From NCBI RefSeq assembly GCF_038811545.1, contig NZ_CP133319.1:3856001-3920000 (forward strand): 64,000 nucleotides of DNA. Reading direction: 5' to 3'. Under the pieces are notes generated by a model that was not told where the DNA came from, did not search any database, and saw only the letters and a program-made list of their open reading frames with translations. Origin of the DNA: Rhodoligotrophos sp. CJ14 (lineage in GTDB: Bacteria > Pseudomonadota > Alphaproteobacteria > Rhizobiales > Im1). Position numbers and translations under genes: made by a program. Position 1 is the first letter of the stretch, and every line of letters starts with the position of its first letter. Shown here piece after piece: positions 62,635 to 64,000 of this stretch.

Positions 62635-63075
62635 ATGTTGCGTAAACCAACGGGGCTGGCATTGGCGATAGCGATGGCAGCGAGCGCTGTGAGTGTGCCA
62701 GCGCCAGTGAGGGCGAGCGATGCCGGCGATGTGATTGCGGGAATCGCGATCGGTGCGGGCGTCGTGGCACTTGGGGCGGCGGCTGCATCTTCAGCCCAGC
62801 GTTACTATAAAGATCCCTATTACGACTATAACCAGGGGCTCTCGCCCGAAGGCAATGCGGTTGCGGCATGCTCTCACAAGACTTGGCGCACCCTCAGCCG
62901 CGATGGTGCCAACAAGGTGATCATTAGAAAGGTGAAGGACACCCGGCCGCTTGGAAAGGGCGAATGGCGCGTCAAACTGCGCGTCGAAGCCCGCTATTCC
63001 CGGCGTGACCGCGATGTATTCGACGTGGTCTGCCGCGTCCTCCACGATCGCGTGGTGAAGTTCCGCTATGCCTGA
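62635..63075 (+). CDS. small exported protein of unknown function
   Basis: A 146-residue protein with an N-terminal signal (LALAIAMAASAVSVPAPVRA), a glycine/alanine hydrophobic stretch (GIAIGAGVVALGAAAASS, about 36-53) and a Tyr-rich segment YYKDPYYDY. The C-terminal part is mixed beta, with a Cys pair (ACSHKTWRTL and VVCRVLHD) that could form a disulfide and many basic residues (RVKLRVEARYSRRDRDV). ATG 62635 follows a strong GGAGGAGGGGG. I do not recognise the family. The Gly-rich stretch suggests an outer-membrane-lipid or glycine-zipper association. Confidence 0.75.
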   Translation: MLRKPTGLALAIAMAASAVSVPAPVRASDAGDVIAGIAIGAGVVALGAAAASSAQRYYKDPYYDYNQGLSPEGNAVAACSHKTWRTLSRDGANKVIIRKVKDTRPLGKGEWRVKLRVEARYSRRDRDVFDVVCRVLHDRVVKFRYA

Positions 63076-63258
63076 GGCTGTTCTCGCATAGCTGCCAAAA
63101 CCACAATCTGAGCATCATGAGGTTTACCCCGGGCGGTAATCGTCTCATAAAGAGGCACCGCCGCGCCGGAGCATGATGTTCAGAGCGGCGGCTGTCCGAT
63201 TTGGTCGGTATTTCCCTTTCGGGAACTCAGGCCGAAGCTGCAGCCGCCATGCGGCGGA

Positions 63259-64000
63259 ATGAGATATCTCGTGCCCGCCGATCTGAGCAAGTTCCTGCAA
63301 TCGAAGCTGTTCCGCGTGCTGGCGACCATAGCGGTCGCCGCTGCGGGCGGTAGCCTTTTTGCCTTCTTCAACCTGCCGGCCCCGTGGCTTGCAGGTGCCA
63401 TGGTGGCAACCATGGTCCTGTGCCTCAGCGGCTTCCGGGGCGAGGTGCCCAAGCTCGCAAGCCCCGCTGTATTCGTCCTCCTCGGCCTCTCCATCGGCTC
63501 CAGCGTCGATTGGGAGACACTGTCTCTGATGCGCAGCTGGCCAACGAGCCTTGCCATTTTGGCCGTAACCATGATTGCGGTGACCTTTGCCCTGCAGGCC
63601 TATTATCGCCGCGCCTATGGTTGGGATGATCGGACCAGCTTCTTTGCGGCGGTACCCGGCGCTTTATCGAGCGTGGTCATCTTCGCGGTCGAATATCGGG
63701 CAGATGTCCTGCGCGTCACTGTCGTGCAATGTATCCGTCTTGCTTTCCTGGTTGCCTTTCTGCCGCTCGTGATCACCTGGCTTGCGGTTCCCAGCGGTGC
63801 GGCCATGGAGATGCCTAAGGCCACTCATTCCCTTCAAGACCTGATCATCGTTATTGCGGCCGGTGCGTTGGGCGCCTGGCTGTTTCAGCGACTGCGGATG
63901 CCGGCGGGGATCCTGCTGGGTGCCGCCGCCGCCAATATCGCCCTGCATCTTGGCGGGATTGTCGAAGGCGGATTGCCGCCCTGGCTGCTCGAACCCGCTT
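63259..64000 (+). CDS. AbrB/AmoA-like membrane protein, N-terminal part
   Basis: The reading frame from ATG 63259 stays open to the end of the window, 247 codons, so the C-terminus is outside. It has repeated hydrophobic helices: LATIAVAAAGGSLFAFFNLPAPWLAGAMVATMV, then VFVLLGLSIGSSVDWETLSL and TSFFAAVPGALSSVVIFAVEY, all marks of the AbrB family (putative ammonia monooxygenase-type membrane proteins, PF05145). LPAPWLAGAM and AAVPGALS are the two family core motifs. These are poorly characterised membrane proteins, possibly transporters. A GGCGGA site precedes the start. Confidence 0.8.
   Translation, partial: MRYLVPADLSKFLQSKLFRVLATIAVAAAGGSLFAFFNLPAPWLAGAMVATMVLCLSGFRGEVPKLASPAVFVLLGLSIGSSVDWETLSLMRSWPTSLAILAVTMIAVTFALQAYYRRAYGWDDRTSFFAAVPGALSSVVIFAVEYRADVLRVTVVQCIRLAFLVAFLPLVITWLAVPSGAAMEMPKATHSLQDLIIVIAAGALGAWLFQRLRMPAGILLGAAAANIALHLGGIVEGGLPPWLLEPA

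Overview
The window reads as a chromosomal stretch of a GC-rich alphaproteobacterium, most likely in or near the Hyphomicrobiales (Rhizobiales). The pointers are IalB-family and DUF6867-like proteins, two branched-chain amino acid (HAAT) transport loci, a DcaP-like porin, a CtrA-type TTAA-N7-TTAA site overlapping several GANTC (CcrM) sites, and short intergenic palindromic elements of the kind common in rhizobia. I see no rRNA, tRNA, CRISPR array, prophage or intact insertion sequence. Genus and species cannot be fixed from the sequence alone.

Layout. 1-5135: a divergent cluster around a TetR regulator. Leftward are an isochorismatase-fold hydrolase, a metallo-beta-lactamase-fold hydrolase and the start of a Tat-type substrate-binding protein. 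Rightward are TetR, a short-chain dehydrogenase, an arginine deiminase/DDAH-fold enzyme and a divergent ureohydrolase. Together they look like uptake and breakdown of a guanidino or ureido compound. 5302-7319: AI-2E-type permease and a secreted endonuclease/exonuclease/phosphatase-fold protein. 7412-12484: RND efflux pump (permease and adaptor) with a divergent TetR gene and a plausible operator. 12500-19970: the pair penicillin-binding protein 1C and thioester alpha-2-macroglobulin. 20138-23270: DMT exporter, HAAT binding protein and an orphan LivF-type ATPase. 23865-29510: complete livHMGF, a small membrane protein and a second binding protein, closed by a strong terminator.

29666-33439: a TPR-sulfotransferase fusion, an IalB-family protein and a membrane-anchored unknown. 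33967-40128: a giant, repeat-built, very acidic autotransporter with cell-cycle-type sites upstream. 40256-44389: an FAH-family hydrolase, an oxalate-CoA-ligase-like enzyme and a ketopantoate reductase-like enzyme in one operon, convergent with a DMT transporter. 44818-55629: a polysaccharide locus that begins with a NusG paralog and continues with GDP-mannose synthesis, flippase, sulfotransferase, polymerase/ligase, two glycosyltransferases, and CysD plus CysN/C for making PAPS. The combination points to a sulfated surface polysaccharide. 55711-64000: PPP-type phosphatase, DcaP-like porin, RlpA, lipid kinase, glycogen phosphorylase, a small secreted protein and a truncated AbrB-family membrane protein.

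The least textbook parts are the 0-5 kb guanidino/ureido cluster, whose ureohydrolase keeps the metal ligands but has a changed specificity loop; the sulfated polysaccharide locus; and the autotransporter, with only three Lys/Arg in about 1,430 residues and CtrA/CcrM-type sites in its upstream region. All functions are inferred from sequence motifs and context read by eye; no database search was run.
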